A stretch of DNA of 64,000 nucleotides. It comes from Turneriella sp942492915 (lineage in GTDB: Bacteria; Spirochaetota; Leptospiria; Turneriellales; Turneriellaceae). The position numbers and the translations under genes are program-made. Positions within the stretch are counted from its first letter, which is position 1. Each line of letters starts with the position of its first letter. The DNA is taken from assembly GCA_942492915.1 (NCBI GenBank), contig OW818662.1, forward strand, positions 1,302,001 to 1,366,000. Direction: 5' to 3'. Positions 36,049-44,886 of the stretch are shown here, piece after piece. Under the pieces are notes generated by a model, which was given only the letters and a program-made list of their open reading frames with translations, did not search any database and had not been told where the DNA came from.

Positions 36049-36269
36049 GCCTAACGTTGGATTTACCTGACGTCGATGGTGCGCCGCACAATAAATGCAG
36101 TCTTCTTACGAAAGCCGCATATGAAGCACCATCGATGTGCCGCAGGTGGCTGCGTTGCGCCAATAAAGCTCGACAGAGCGCGGGCGTCAACGCATTTCGG
36201 GCCACCGGAGGCCGAGCACGCGAGGAGCTACGGCACCGCAGCGAGCGCAGCAGGTAAATCTTGTTAGCT
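36049..36269 (-). repeat. attC 15
   Basis: R'' GCCTAAC (fits RYYYAAC), R' GTTAGCT; outer GATTTACC/GGTAAATC; H1 Q; H2 class 2 with a 4-base deletion in the inner stem; H3 x. 221 bp. Confidence 0.86.
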
Positions 36270-36279
36270 GACGTAGCAT

Positions 36280-36699
36280 TTAAGCAGAGCCAAATGGTTT
36301 TGTTTCAAATACTTGTTCAGCAAGCAACTCTGAAATTACTATGTTTTCTGCCAATGGGAAATAAACCCCACTATAAGAATCAGATTTTTTGGATAAGTAC
36401 TCTACCTTAATTGGAGGCGTACACTTCTTCACTTTCCGTACAGAGCCAACTTTGAGACGAGCCAAAACAGCTGAGTCTTTGGTGTCGAATCTCTTCCGAA
36501 GTAGTGCCATTATATTCGCATATCTGTCTGCATTGGATGTTTGGAAAAATTCAAAGAAATCTACGGAAAGATAATTCTCGTACTCCCCTCGCTTCTTTTT
36601 TAGTTCAAATGCTGTACCTGCAATTTTGTTGCCGGAACGAATCGTGACAAAGCTACAATATCGAATGATACTGTGGTCATCACTTATCTGCATTTTCAA
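36280..36699 (-). CDS. c15: third gene of an unknown three-gene module
   Basis: 139 residues. Starts by ATGA overlap with the preceding gene's stop. Features: SFVTIRSGNKIAGTAFELKK, DFFEFFQTSNADRYANIMALL. No recognised domain. Confidence 0.6.
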   Translation of the reverse strand: MKMQISDDHSIIRYCSFVTIRSGNKIAGTAFELKKKRGEYENYLSVDFFEFFQTSNADRYANIMALLRKRFDTKDSAVLARLKVGSVRKVKKCTPPIKVEYLSKKSDSYSGVYFPLAENIVISELLAEQVFETKPFGSA

Positions 36700-37307
36700 A
36701 TGGCAAAGAAGTGGCCAATGAGGCCTGTTGTTAAAACGAAATCAAGTAACCGATCTTTCGATATGTCTAACCGTAAGATTGTCCGATCAGTTGCTTCGAT
36801 GCCCTCTAAATACGCAACTTCAGGTTTCGGCGTGAATCGAATAATGAGTTTTCCGTCAGAATCTTCCCAGTAAACCTGCAAACGACCATCGGCCGCCAAG
36901 ACGATATCAGGATTTACCTGAGAATTTACAGATGTTGAGAACAGTAAAAAGTCCCTCAGTGAATTGAGAAACATCTTTTGCGCAGCTTTGTCGCCATCAG
37001 CTTCCTCTAGAAACGCGTCTTCAAGATTTCTGATTCTTTCTGCAATTTTCTTCGGTTCCGGCAATCTGGAATATTTCTCCATAATTAACAGCAAATCTTC
37101 AGACTTTTTCGCTTTAAGTATGTCGTGCTTAGTCGATGCCCCAGCTGTTACAGATTTCGCAGTCAGATGCACCGATGCTTCAAATGGTCTCGGTTCTTTG
37201 CTTGAAAAATCCCAAGTTGAAGATTTCGGAAAAGCTGTTTCGCTCTTCTTAACGACGATATACGAGCTTGGCTTGTAGCCGGAGGGGGATGCTGAATATG
37301 GATTCAT
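36696..37307 (-). CDS. c15: second gene of an unknown three-gene module
   Basis: 203 residues. N-terminus is Ser/Pro-rich (MNPYSASPSGYKPSSYI), the middle helical (IAERIRNLEDAFLEEADGDKA), the end beta-rich (DGRLQVYWEDSDGKLIIRF). Encoded 11 bp after gene 1 and overlapping gene 3. Unknown. Confidence 0.6.
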   Translation of the reverse strand: MNPYSASPSGYKPSSYIVVKKSETAFPKSSTWDFSSKEPRPFEASVHLTAKSVTAGASTKHDILKAKKSEDLLLIMEKYSRLPEPKKIAERIRNLEDAFLEEADGDKAAQKMFLNSLRDFLLFSTSVNSQVNPDIVLAADGRLQVYWEDSDGKLIIRFTPKPEVAYLEGIEATDRTILRLDISKDRLLDFVLTTGLIGHFFAI

Positions 37308-37318
37308 ATCAAATTGCT

Positions 37319-37582
37319 CTATTTGCTGCTTTTCTTTTTCTGCTCGGTGTGCTGATGCTGTAATACCTCGACAATACTCTTAACAAAAGCTTTCAATTCT
37401 CCTGAATTTAAAGCGTATGAACCAATAACTCGCCGCTTTGGATTTGAGCCCACATCGACAACGTCAAGAAAGTCTACAGAAAATAGATCATCTGAAATCT
37501 GGCGCACACCAAATCCCATAGGAACAATAGTGCTAGCCATCTTTTCAAAGCGCTCTTCAGTTTGTTTTTTAACTTTTTTCAC
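37319..37582 (-). CDS. c15: first gene of an unknown three-gene module
   Basis: 87 residues, MKKVKKQTEERFEKMAS, then GFGVRQISDDLFSVDFLDVV and a helical tail with KQHTEQKKKSSK-like charge. Unknown; likely translated with the two following genes. Confidence 0.6.
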   Translation of the reverse strand: MKKVKKQTEERFEKMASTIVPMGFGVRQISDDLFSVDFLDVVDVGSNPKRRVIGSYALNSGELKAFVKSIVEVLQHQHTEQKKKSSK

Positions 37583-37693
37583 CTATTGAACATGCAAAAT
37601 AGCCTAATTAATAGGTAAAGTATTATTACTATGCGTTTCCTCTTAGGGGGAAGAATACGCATTTTATGGGCAAATGGCCTATAATGCTATGTC

Positions 37694-37918
37694 AGCTAAC
37701 GGTGGATTTACCTGACGTCGATGGTGCGCTGCACAATAAATACAGACTTATTAGTTAAGCCGCATATCAAGCACCATCGATGTGCCGCAGGTGGCTGCGT
37801 TGCGCCCGCCAATAAAGCTCGATAGAGCGCGGGCGTCAACGCATTTCAGGCCACCGGAGGCCGAGCACGCGAGGAGCTACGGCACCGCAGCGAGCGCAGC
37901 AGGTAAATCTTGTTGTGC
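37694..37918 (-). repeat. attC 16
   Basis: R'' AGCTAAC, R' GTTGTGC; outer GATTTACC/GGTAAATC; H1 Q; H2 2; H3 x. 225 bp. Confidence 0.86.
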
Positions 37919-37928
37919 GAAGTTCGCC

Positions 37929-38528
37929 TTAGAGCCAGCCTGCCTTCGTAAGAGCTTCTCGTTCTTTTTGGATGAGTTGCTCTTTTTCTTGCGGTGTAAT
38001 ATTTGCCGCTTTGATTGATGCAAGTTTCTTTAATTTTGTGTTCTTCGACAACATATTGTTCAAGCTAAACGCCTGGCCAACGGCTGAGGTCGGGATTTCT
38101 TCATTTGGGTAAATCACTTTGAAATTCTTTCGCTGAACTGAGTCTGCTTTGTCCCAATCACCGGATTCTTCAAATTCGAATGTGCCCAATGCCAAAGGCT
38201 TATCTGTGAGAGCAAAAGACATTGTGGAAACAGTCTTTGTGTCAAAGAAATAGTCAATAACCACAAAGCCATTAGGGTTCTGTCTCTGCGAGTAGGCGCC
38301 ATATATTTCGTATTCATGGCCTACGGTGCCAAGACACATGAAGGAATTTCCTAATCGCTGATTGCACAGGCCAGTAGCGCCCTTGGTTTTGTTGCGTATT
38401 AAAAGCGCAGTATACTCAGTGGCCTTAATTAGCGCCAAACCTTCACCGGCATTTTCTCTTCTGGGTATACTTTGGCAGCTCATTGTGGTTAACAATATCG
38501 CGAGCAAGTAGTATTTTTTGTGTTTCAT
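37929..38528 (-). CDS. c16: lipoprotein
   Basis: 199 residues. Signal KHKKYYLLAILLTTMSCQS with lipobox Cys, then a globular domain with two more Cys (GLCNQRLGNSFMCLG) and a charged helical C-terminus (TPQEKEQLIQKEREALTK). Unknown function. Confidence 0.65.
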   Translation of the reverse strand: MKHKKYYLLAILLTTMSCQSIPRRENAGEGLALIKATEYTALLIRNKTKGATGLCNQRLGNSFMCLGTVGHEYEIYGAYSQRQNPNGFVVIDYFFDTKTVSTMSFALTDKPLALGTFEFEESGDWDKADSVQRKNFKVIYPNEEIPTSAVGQAFSLNNMLSKNTKLKKLASIKAANITPQEKEQLIQKEREALTKAGWL

Positions 38529-38563
38529 ATTTTCTCCTCAAATTTTGTCATCAGGCGAATTTC

Positions 38564-38785
38564 GCACAACGTTGGATTTACGAGAAGTTGATGGTGCGGC
38601 GCACAATAAATGCAGGCTTACTAGAAAAGCCGCATACTAAGCACCATCAATTTGCCGAAGACCGCTTGTTGCGCCCGACCAAACAAACGTCCCGTTTGTC
38701 GGGCGTCAACAATCTTTGCGGTCGAGGCCGAGCACCCGAGGAGCTACGGCACCGCAGGGAGCGCAGCTCGTAAATATTGTTCTCT
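38564..38785 (-). repeat. attC 17
   Basis: R'' GCACAAC, R' GTTCTCT; outer stem TTTACGAG/CTCGTAAA; H1 class T (TTGATGGTGC/GCACCATCAA); H2 class 4; H3 class z. 222 bp. Confidence 0.85.
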
Positions 38786-38804
38786 GCCGTTGCTGAATAC
38801 GATA

Positions 38805-38826
38805 GCTCGGCCATGGAGGGCCGAGC
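38805..38826 (+). repeat. c17 left ANGGAN hairpin
   Basis: Stem GCTCGGCC/GGCCGAGC, hexaloop ATGGAG. Confidence 0.7.
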
Positions 38827-38888
38827 GCAACGCTTTGCGAAAAGTATTTACGAGCCGGATTGTTGTGGAAATACTGGCTGCGAGGTCT

Positions 38889-39449
38889 ATGAAGTATCTT
38901 CGTCTTCGATGTCGGAACCTGTCTATCACCCTAATGCTATTAGGGGCCTTATCGCTGCTCAATACCCGCATTATAGCGGAGTCGACGCCGCAGACAGATA
39001 CTGGAGCATTATGGCGGTCTGCTATTGCCCCTGGATGGGGGCAATTCTACAAGGGAAGGAGCAGCTGGGGATATATATATTCGATAGGTTTTGGAGTCAG
39101 CACCATAACGACAGTTACAGTCTCGCTAATCTGGCAACAGAAGAAAACCAATTACATAAACTACCAACCAACAATACCGGCAATCTATCCGCCACCTGCC
39201 GATACCGGTGCAGCCAGTGCCGAATTAGACCGCCTCTATGATGTCTCAAAGACTTGGGAACACATTACTGTAGTATCTGCAATCATAACTTTGTCAACAT
39301 ATACCTTCTGTCTTTTGGATGCATATTTTGGCAAAGCCTCTCCCAGCAAAGACGCTACCAAGGCTGACAGTTCAAGTACTCTTCAACCTTTGGAATTCTC
39401 CGTAACTGGTGGTTCTGGAGCTTCATTGACTTACAAGCACCCGTTCTGA
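38889..39449 (+). CDS. c17: exported/membrane protein, DUF5683-like
   Basis: 186 residues from the Met at 38889 (MKYLRLRCRNLS); the frame is open further left, but that part runs through the attC. Signal segment ITLMLLGALSLLNTRIIA, then SAIAPGWGQFYKGRSSWGYIY, a motif common in DUF5683 membrane proteins, and two later hydrophobic helices. Plus strand. Confidence 0.68.
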   Translation: MKYLRLRCRNLSITLMLLGALSLLNTRIIAESTPQTDTGALWRSAIAPGWGQFYKGRSSWGYIYSIGFGVSTITTVTVSLIWQQKKTNYINYQPTIPAIYPPPADTGAASAELDRLYDVSKTWEHITVVSAIITLSTYTFCLLDAYFGKASPSKDATKADSSSTLQPLEFSVTGGSGASLTYKHPF

Positions 39450-39456
39450 TGAATTG

Positions 39457-39476
39457 CGCTCGCACGGATGCGAGCG
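39457..39476 (+). repeat. c17 right ANGGAN hairpin
   Basis: Stem CGCTCGC/GCGAGCG, hexaloop ACGGAT. Confidence 0.68.
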
Positions 39477-39504
39477 GAGTAGATCAAGTTTTTTCAGCAA
39501 TGGC

Positions 39505-39719
39505 AGAGAACGCGGAATTTACCTGACGTTTGGTGACACATGTGTCATTAACTCTATCAGGAAAGCCACTTTGTGTCACCAAATGTGCCCGGAGCGCCTC
39601 GCGGCAAAGCACAAAACAAGCGTCCCGCTTGTGCTTTGTCCGCGATCTTCGGCGCGTAGGGCCGAGCACGCGAGGAGCCACGGCACCGCAGCGAGCGCAG
39701 CAGGTAAATTTTGTTGGCT
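39505..39719 (-). repeat. attC 18
   Basis: R'' AGAGAAC, R' GTTGGCT; outer AATTTACC/GGTAAATT; H1 R; H2 3; H3 x. 215 bp. Confidence 0.84.
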
Positions 39720-39744
39720 GCCGTAGCGCCCCCGAGGGGTAAGA

Positions 39745-40320
39745 TTATGTTTCATCATCTTCAGAGCTAAACAGGGGTGAATGCTCAGATAACGGTTTTT
39801 CATTATCGGGTTTCGGCATGAGTGCAAAGAAATCATCGGTTCTTTTGACAAATGCCTCAATCTCGCCTTCATATACTTCATTTAAGACTAATTTACAATC
39901 CGCCCTGGTGATGCTGTCCATGACCGCATAATCCCATGACCGCTTACACGGCCATGATTTGATCAATTTGGCCGTTGGGGCGGCTGTCTTATGTTCTGTG
40001 AGACGTTTTTCTACGTTATCTGCGAAACCTATTTTTACTCGATTTGGCATGATTTCTGGAATCAACTGAATCAAGTAAAAATAACCATAGCGGTCATAGG
40101 CTGAAGATTCGGTTGAATTTGGAGCTATCGGACCCCTGCGGGCCTGATGATATGCGATTAGTTTGTCAGCATCTGCTCGATCAAGAAATACTTTGTCTGA
40201 TTTTCCCCGATGGATAGTTATGTTCAGGTTCTCAGCTTCGCGAGCAAGTAGCCGACGGACAGTAGTTATTTCTAATTTCAGTTCCGTCGCAATATCTTGT
40301 AAGGCGATAAGGTCAGCCAT
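39745..40320 (-). CDS. c18: GIY-YIG-like (T5orf172-type) protein with N-terminal HTH
   Basis: 191 residues from MADLIALQDIATELKLEITTV; the longer frame to 40458 reads through the attC. An HTH-like N-terminus (TTVRRLLAREAENLNI) precedes YGYFYLIQLIPEIMPNRVKIGFADNVEKRLTEH, the GIY-YIG/T5orf172 pattern (paired Tyr, then KIG and R). Probably a DNA-binding or nicking protein. Confidence 0.72.
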   Translation of the reverse strand: MADLIALQDIATELKLEITTVRRLLAREAENLNITIHRGKSDKVFLDRADADKLIAYHQARRGPIAPNSTESSAYDRYGYFYLIQLIPEIMPNRVKIGFADNVEKRLTEHKTAAPTAKLIKSWPCKRSWDYAVMDSITRADCKLVLNEVYEGEIEAFVKRTDDFFALMPKPDNEKPLSEHSPLFSSEDDET

Positions 40321-40415
40321 AATAGGTCGCCTGCCATTCTTGAAACTTGGGTAAAAGCCATTTTGTTTTTCGGATAAAATACCTTCGCAAACTAAACCTC
40401 TTGGGGCGCTATGGC

Positions 40416-40640
40416 AGCCAACGGTGGATTTACCTGACGTCGATGGTGCGCCGCACAATAAATGCGGTCTTCTTACGAAAGCCGCTCTTGGCGCGCCATC
40501 GATGTGCCGCAGGTGGCTGCGTTGCGCCCGCCAATAAAGCTCGATAGAGCGCGGGCGTCAACGCATTTCATGCCACCGGAGGCCGAGCACGCGAGGAGCT
40601 ACGGCACCGCAGCGAGCGCAGCAGGTAAATCTTGTTGTGC
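40416..40640 (-). repeat. attC 19
   Basis: R'' AGCCAAC, R' GTTGTGC; outer GATTTACC/GGTAAATC; H1 Q with the TCGATGG(T)GCGCC / GGCGCGCCATCGA long form; H2 2; H3 x. 225 bp. Confidence 0.86.
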
Positions 40641-40653
40641 GCTGGCCCATTGG

Positions 40654-41412
40654 TTAGAGATGATTGTAACTCTCCAAAGCCTTGGTGAGCGTAGTCGCGC
40701 CTGGGATGAATGTGTAACGAAATTTGCTGAGAGAAGGGAATTTCCGCATTATTATATAGAAGCGGTGCAAAGAAACAGCTACGCCAACAGCGAGCCAGAC
40801 TCCGAAGGTAAGGCCATCAACTTTTCTGGCGCCGGCGATCATCAGCGCACCAACAAACCCCGCTAGAAATACTAAGTTGCCTCGTTGATGCCATTTGATC
40901 GCAACAGGCAACAATGATAGCTTCTGAACCTTTTTCGGGCTTTGCATAGCTTCTGGCAGCAAGAATATGAGCCAATTTGCCATCGTCCAGTCAATCTTGA
41001 CAACCTTATTCACTCTAGTTTTCATTCGGGGTTCGGGGTTGTGTTTTATTTTTGCACAGTACCGGACGTAGGCAGAATACAGCTTCTCAGGCGTGTAGGG
41101 GGCTTTCAGCGAGGAATTCATTTTTGAATGCGCGAGAATCACATCGATTAGGTCGCCTACGGTGGCTTGTGATGACCTAAAACAGGTGAGCATGGCGGCT
41201 GAGCCATCCTCGGCTTCGTACAAATAGGCCAAATTCTCTGCTAGAACCTTGAATTTCAGATCCCACCCAAAAATCACTTCATCACAATCGGCAAGCACCA
41301 TTTCTGCGGTGATTTCTATCTTATTTATACTGCCGATGTTCAATGTTTCGTATTCAGCGGACTTGCTGAAGGCTCTTAATATCCGCTCTCGATTCAAGAA
41401 TTCAGTGGGCAT
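40654..41412 (-). CDS. c19: membrane-associated hypothetical protein
   Basis: 252 residues. N-terminal soluble domain (ILRAFSKSAEYETLNIGS), one clear membrane hairpin near the C-terminus (LVFLAGFVGALMIAGA, LTFGVWLAVGVAVSL). No family recognised. Confidence 0.6.
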   Translation of the reverse strand: MPTEFLNRERILRAFSKSAEYETLNIGSINKIEITAEMVLADCDEVIFGWDLKFKVLAENLAYLYEAEDGSAAMLTCFRSSQATVGDLIDVILAHSKMNSSLKAPYTPEKLYSAYVRYCAKIKHNPEPRMKTRVNKVVKIDWTMANWLIFLLPEAMQSPKKVQKLSLLPVAIKWHQRGNLVFLAGFVGALMIAGARKVDGLTFGVWLAVGVAVSLHRFYIIMRKFPSLSKFRYTFIPGATTLTKALESYNHL

Positions 41413-41430
41413 ATTTTCTTATGGGCTTGC

Positions 41431-41645
41431 GCACAACGCGGAATTTACCTGACGCTTGGTGACACTTGTGTCATTAATTCAATCAGGAAAGCCGCCTTGT
41501 GTCACCAAATGTGCCCGGAGCGCCTCGCGGCAAAGCACAAAACAAGCGTCCCGCTTGTGCTTTGTCCGCGATCTTCGGCGCGTAGGGCCGAGCACGCGAG
41601 GAGCCACGGCACCGCAGCGAGCGCAGCAGGTAAATTTTGTTAGCT
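41431..41645 (-). repeat. attC 20
   Basis: R'' GCACAAC, R' GTTAGCT; outer AATTTACC/GGTAAATT; H1 R with CTTGGTGAC; H2 3; H3 x. 215 bp. Confidence 0.84.
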
Positions 41646-41653
41646 GCCGTTGG

Positions 41654-42613
41654 CTATCGTTCATATATGCCTACGCCTCGCAAAACTTCCGCTAAATCAA
41701 TGGTTTTTGTTTCAACAATGGTCGGGCAATTTTCGGCGGCGATTTCGTACATGATTTTCAAATCTTGCATTCTTTCGCCGGTCGATAATTGCTTCCGTGT
41801 TGTATCGATCTTAAAGGCATATTCCGTAATATCTAATTCGGAATTAATATGGATAACGGAATTGGCATCACCGGCGAATATGTACCATTCCGGTCTAATT
41901 GTCATGACTCTGGGCAAATTATGATGGGAATTTCCGTGCAGGCCAATGTTAGTGTTCGTATAAGGTGGTTCCAGGTGAATAGCTAGGTATGGATACTTTG
42001 CGATGCCTTTACCTGTATTTCTGATGGAGATAATAACGCGACATTGAATATTTGATCCTTGAGTATAGCCGCTCATGATCTTTGTTGATAATGCTAACTG
42101 AGGCTTTAGCCGGCGTCCGAACATATCAGCAATGTCGAAATGCTCCATTTGCTGGAAGCTATCACCGTTTCGTTTATAGTAGCGATTTTCACCAGCTTTA
42201 GCCATGTGGGGCCCTGAAAGGCTTACTGGAATCAGAGTTTTTACAAAACCTCGATCCTGTCCAACATCGAGCTTTTCATGCCGTATGCCGTCGACGAGTG
42301 GGGAAGCAAAATCGCTCGTAAGACTGTTCAGTCTCGATACTAGCAATGATACGTTATCAATAGGCATTAATGCTTGAGCACAATCAATACCTTGGTCATT
42401 CTTCTTAGCTTTGATTCCCCAGATCACGATGCCGCCATCGGAATTTGCAAAGCCTGAAATAACTTTTGCCAAATTCTTCTTATCATCTTTATTGGAAAAA
42501 TCTGGATTTGAAATCTCTTTAAATTCAAGATAGAGGTGTTCTTCTTGCATTGTATCGATATAAGACTGGAGCACTGCAGGTGTTATGTCTTCGTAAATCT
42601 GTATTAAATCCAT
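41654..42613 (-). CDS. c20: AlbA_2 / Schlafen-type domain protein
   Basis: 319 residues. At about 25-150: EEHLYLEFKEISNPDFSNKDDKKNLAKVISGFANSDGGIVIWGI is the AlbA_2 (Schlafen core) signature, a nucleic-acid- or nucleotide-binding fold often seen in regulators and phage-defence proteins. The C-terminal half is beta-rich and unknown. Confidence 0.85.
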   Translation of the reverse strand: MDLIQIYEDITPAVLQSYIDTMQEEHLYLEFKEISNPDFSNKDDKKNLAKVISGFANSDGGIVIWGIKAKKNDQGIDCAQALMPIDNVSLLVSRLNSLTSDFASPLVDGIRHEKLDVGQDRGFVKTLIPVSLSGPHMAKAGENRYYKRNGDSFQQMEHFDIADMFGRRLKPQLALSTKIMSGYTQGSNIQCRVIISIRNTGKGIAKYPYLAIHLEPPYTNTNIGLHGNSHHNLPRVMTIRPEWYIFAGDANSVIHINSELDITEYAFKIDTTRKQLSTGERMQDLKIMYEIAAENCPTIVETKTIDLAEVLRGVGIYER

Positions 42614-42640
42614 AAATCAAATCCTTGCATGGCCAATGGC

Positions 42641-42865
42641 AGCTAACGTTGGATTTACCTGACGTCGATGGTGCGCCGCACAATAAATGCCGTCTTCTTA
42701 GCGAAGCCGCATATCAAGCACCATCGATGTGCCGCAGGTGGCTGCGTTGCGCCCGCCAATAAAGCTCGATAGAGCGCGGGCGTCAACGCATTTCAGGCCA
42801 CCGGAGGCCGAGCACGCGAGGAGCCACGGCACCGCAGCGAGCGCAGCAGGTAAATCTTGTTGTGT
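42641..42865 (-). repeat. attC 21
   Basis: R'' AGCTAAC, R' GTTGTGT; outer GATTTACC/GGTAAATC; H1 Q; H2 2; H3 x. 225 bp. Confidence 0.86.
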
Positions 42866-42871
42866 GCCGTG

Positions 42872-43879
42872 TCACATTGGAGGCAGATTCTTCCACAACA
42901 CTTGGTAGTTCACCGGAATGTCGTCCGAATCAGTTCTGTCAATTATCCTCAGGGATGAGGCTGAAAAGTCAAAAATTGTGAAATATCCAGAATGAAATCT
43001 GTTAACACGACTATTCGTGATGTCTTTTGTTGGGCGGCAATTCGTTGTGAACGAATGCACTAATAACCGATTCGTAGCGGCTTCAAGTCTTACGTAATTC
43101 TTGGCTGGGGTATGACCATCAAACAAAGGACAAAAATCACCCGCTTTGAGCTGGTTTGGTGCATCCAAACTGAAAGTCTTAAGACCTTCAGGCCCTGCGT
43201 ATATAGTTCGGAAGACCAGGTGACCACCACACCCGCAATAGCCGAAGACGTCCTCGAAGACAATAAATCGGGCATTGTCTGGACTACGCACCTTAAAGAA
43301 TTCCCGAATTACCTTAGTTTGAAAAACGTTCTTTGAGTTTTTAGCGACAAAAAGAAGGTCGACTCCGTCGCACTCTAAATCAGAGATTGGCTTTGCTAAG
43401 AATACCTCATATTCTTCCAATCCGAAAATCTGATTTCTTATTTTCTTGTACGCTTTGAGGTTTGGTGGCGCTGTTCGCTCTAGAGAGCTTTCCTGCATTG
43501 AATCGCCAACATTCATCTCATACATGTCAGAATCGGGAAGTTGCACCTTTTCATCAATGGAGGACAAAAGCCAAATAAAGCCAGAAAAAACCCAACCCTC
43601 TTTGCCATTGTACTGGGTCTTAGCCCAATAGCCGAGAGCATTCTGGATATAGTCACCCTTGGTTCCCTTTTCAATAATTTCGCCGCGATGCCGGAAAGGC
43701 AATACGGTTAAGACCTGAGCATTAACACTTGGTGCAGCGCGGAGGTTTAGACCTTCACGAGTGGTGACGATAAAAAATGTCTTACGCCCCTGCGGGGAGG
43801 GCTGGTTCTCGTTAGAGACCGGCTGCCTCTTGCAAAAGAGCATAGCCAAAGAGATGATCAAGAGTATTTTATTTTTCAT
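42872..43879 (-). CDS. c21: SH3b lipoprotein, paralogue of c9
   Basis: 335 residues. Signal KILLIISLAMLFCKRQ with lipobox Cys; SH3b domain FIVTTREGLNLRAAPSVNAQ, GYWAKTQYNGKEGWVFSGFIW; later FGYCGCGGHLVFRTIYAGPEG parallels the Cys-rich part of the c9 protein. One SH3 unit fewer than c9. The stop lies 13 bp from attC 21. Confidence 0.78.
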   Translation of the reverse strand: MKNKILLIISLAMLFCKRQPVSNENQPSPQGRKTFFIVTTREGLNLRAAPSVNAQVLTVLPFRHRGEIIEKGTKGDYIQNALGYWAKTQYNGKEGWVFSGFIWLLSSIDEKVQLPDSDMYEMNVGDSMQESSLERTAPPNLKAYKKIRNQIFGLEEYEVFLAKPISDLECDGVDLLFVAKNSKNVFQTKVIREFFKVRSPDNARFIVFEDVFGYCGCGGHLVFRTIYAGPEGLKTFSLDAPNQLKAGDFCPLFDGHTPAKNYVRLEAATNRLLVHSFTTNCRPTKDITNSRVNRFHSGYFTIFDFSASSLRIIDRTDSDDIPVNYQVLWKNLPPM

Positions 43880-43899
43880 AATTTATCTTGTGACATGGC

Positions 43900-44095
43900 A
43901 CACAACGTTGGTTTTACCTTGACGTTTTGGCTTGCAGTGTCTTCGCTGCAAGCCAAAATGTGCCCGGAGCGCCTGCCCGAGCCCGCCAATGCAGGCCCAC
44001 TGGCCGGCGGGCGCAGGGCATCTTCGGCGCGGAGCGGCCGAGCACGCGAGGAGCTACGGCACCGCAGCGAGCGCAGCAGGTAAAACTTGTTGTCT
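43900..44095 (-). repeat. attC 22
   Basis: R'' ACACAAC, R' GTTGTCT; outer TTTTACC/GGTAAAA; H1 P (TTTTGGCTTGCAG); H2 1; H3 class x rather than y, a module swap. 196 bp. Confidence 0.85.
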
Positions 44096-44139
44096 GCCGT
44101 CGATAACTCGGAACAGCTCACCTCGAAATTGTTTTCGGC

Positions 44140-44637
44140 CTATTTGTGCTTAAAAACACTTGAATTCTGAAAAGAATGCCAATAGTCTCCCATTTGACCG
44201 CGTTTGGTTGTATTAACGAGGAATTCTGAACGCGGCTTCCCGGACAAAGTCTTTTTCAGAGTGGCCATGTAGCCTGGATTAACGGCTTGGTAATGTTGCA
44301 ACATGTAAGTCAATTCAGGATCATGCAACGAGCCGGAGGTCAAGATTTGAAAAATGCCTTTTTCGCTTTTCTCAGCCAGATTGCTTATGCCGGAAAAACA
44401 AGATGGCTCGCTTACCGAATACCATTGTATAAACAGAGCTCTTTTCAGGGCTTCGAGATCGCCCGTTTTAGCCAGCTTTGCGTATGATGTATGAATTAGC
44501 CGGTACCTTTCAAAATATCCTTTGGCAGCCACGAGTGCAGTTTTTTCTTCAATGCTACCGTTTAGGGTATCCAAAAAATCTTGAATTTCAGCCTCTTGAT
44601 TGTTTAGTTCGTCCAATTCGGGGGTATTTTGGTTCAT
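44140..44637 (-). CDS. c22: hypothetical helical protein
   Basis: 165 residues, largely helical, no signal: LNNQEAEIQDFLDTLNGSIEE, AAKGYFERYRLIHTSYAKLA. No recognised family. Confidence 0.6.
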   Translation of the reverse strand: MNQNTPELDELNNQEAEIQDFLDTLNGSIEEKTALVAAKGYFERYRLIHTSYAKLAKTGDLEALKRALFIQWYSVSEPSCFSGISNLAEKSEKGIFQILTSGSLHDPELTYMLQHYQAVNPGYMATLKKTLSGKPRSEFLVNTTKRGQMGDYWHSFQNSSVFKHK

Positions 44638-44656
44638 AAATATTCTTATCGATGGC

Positions 44657-44872
44657 AGACAACGTGGAATTTACCTGACGTTTGGTGACACATGTGTCAT
44701 TAATTCAATCAGGAAAGCCGCCTTGTGTCACCAAATGTGCCCGGAGCGCCTCGCGGCAAAGCACAAAACAAGCGTCCCGCTTGTGCTTTGTCCGCGATCT
44801 TCTGGCGCGCAGGGCCGAGCACGCGAGGAGCCACGGCACCGCAGCGAGCGCAGCAGGTAAAATTTGTTGGGC
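44657..44872 (-). repeat. attC 23
   Basis: R'' AGACAAC, R' GTTGGGC; outer AATTTACC/GGTAAAATT; H1 R; H2 3; H3 x. 216 bp. Confidence 0.84.
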
Positions 44873-44886
44873 GCAGTAAAATGTTG

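Noticed and set aside
39745..40458. Longer versions of c18, c25, c30 and c35 genes beginning inside attC sites or hairpins
   Set aside because: The extra N-terminal residues are translated repeat sequence; internal Met codons give normal protein starts.
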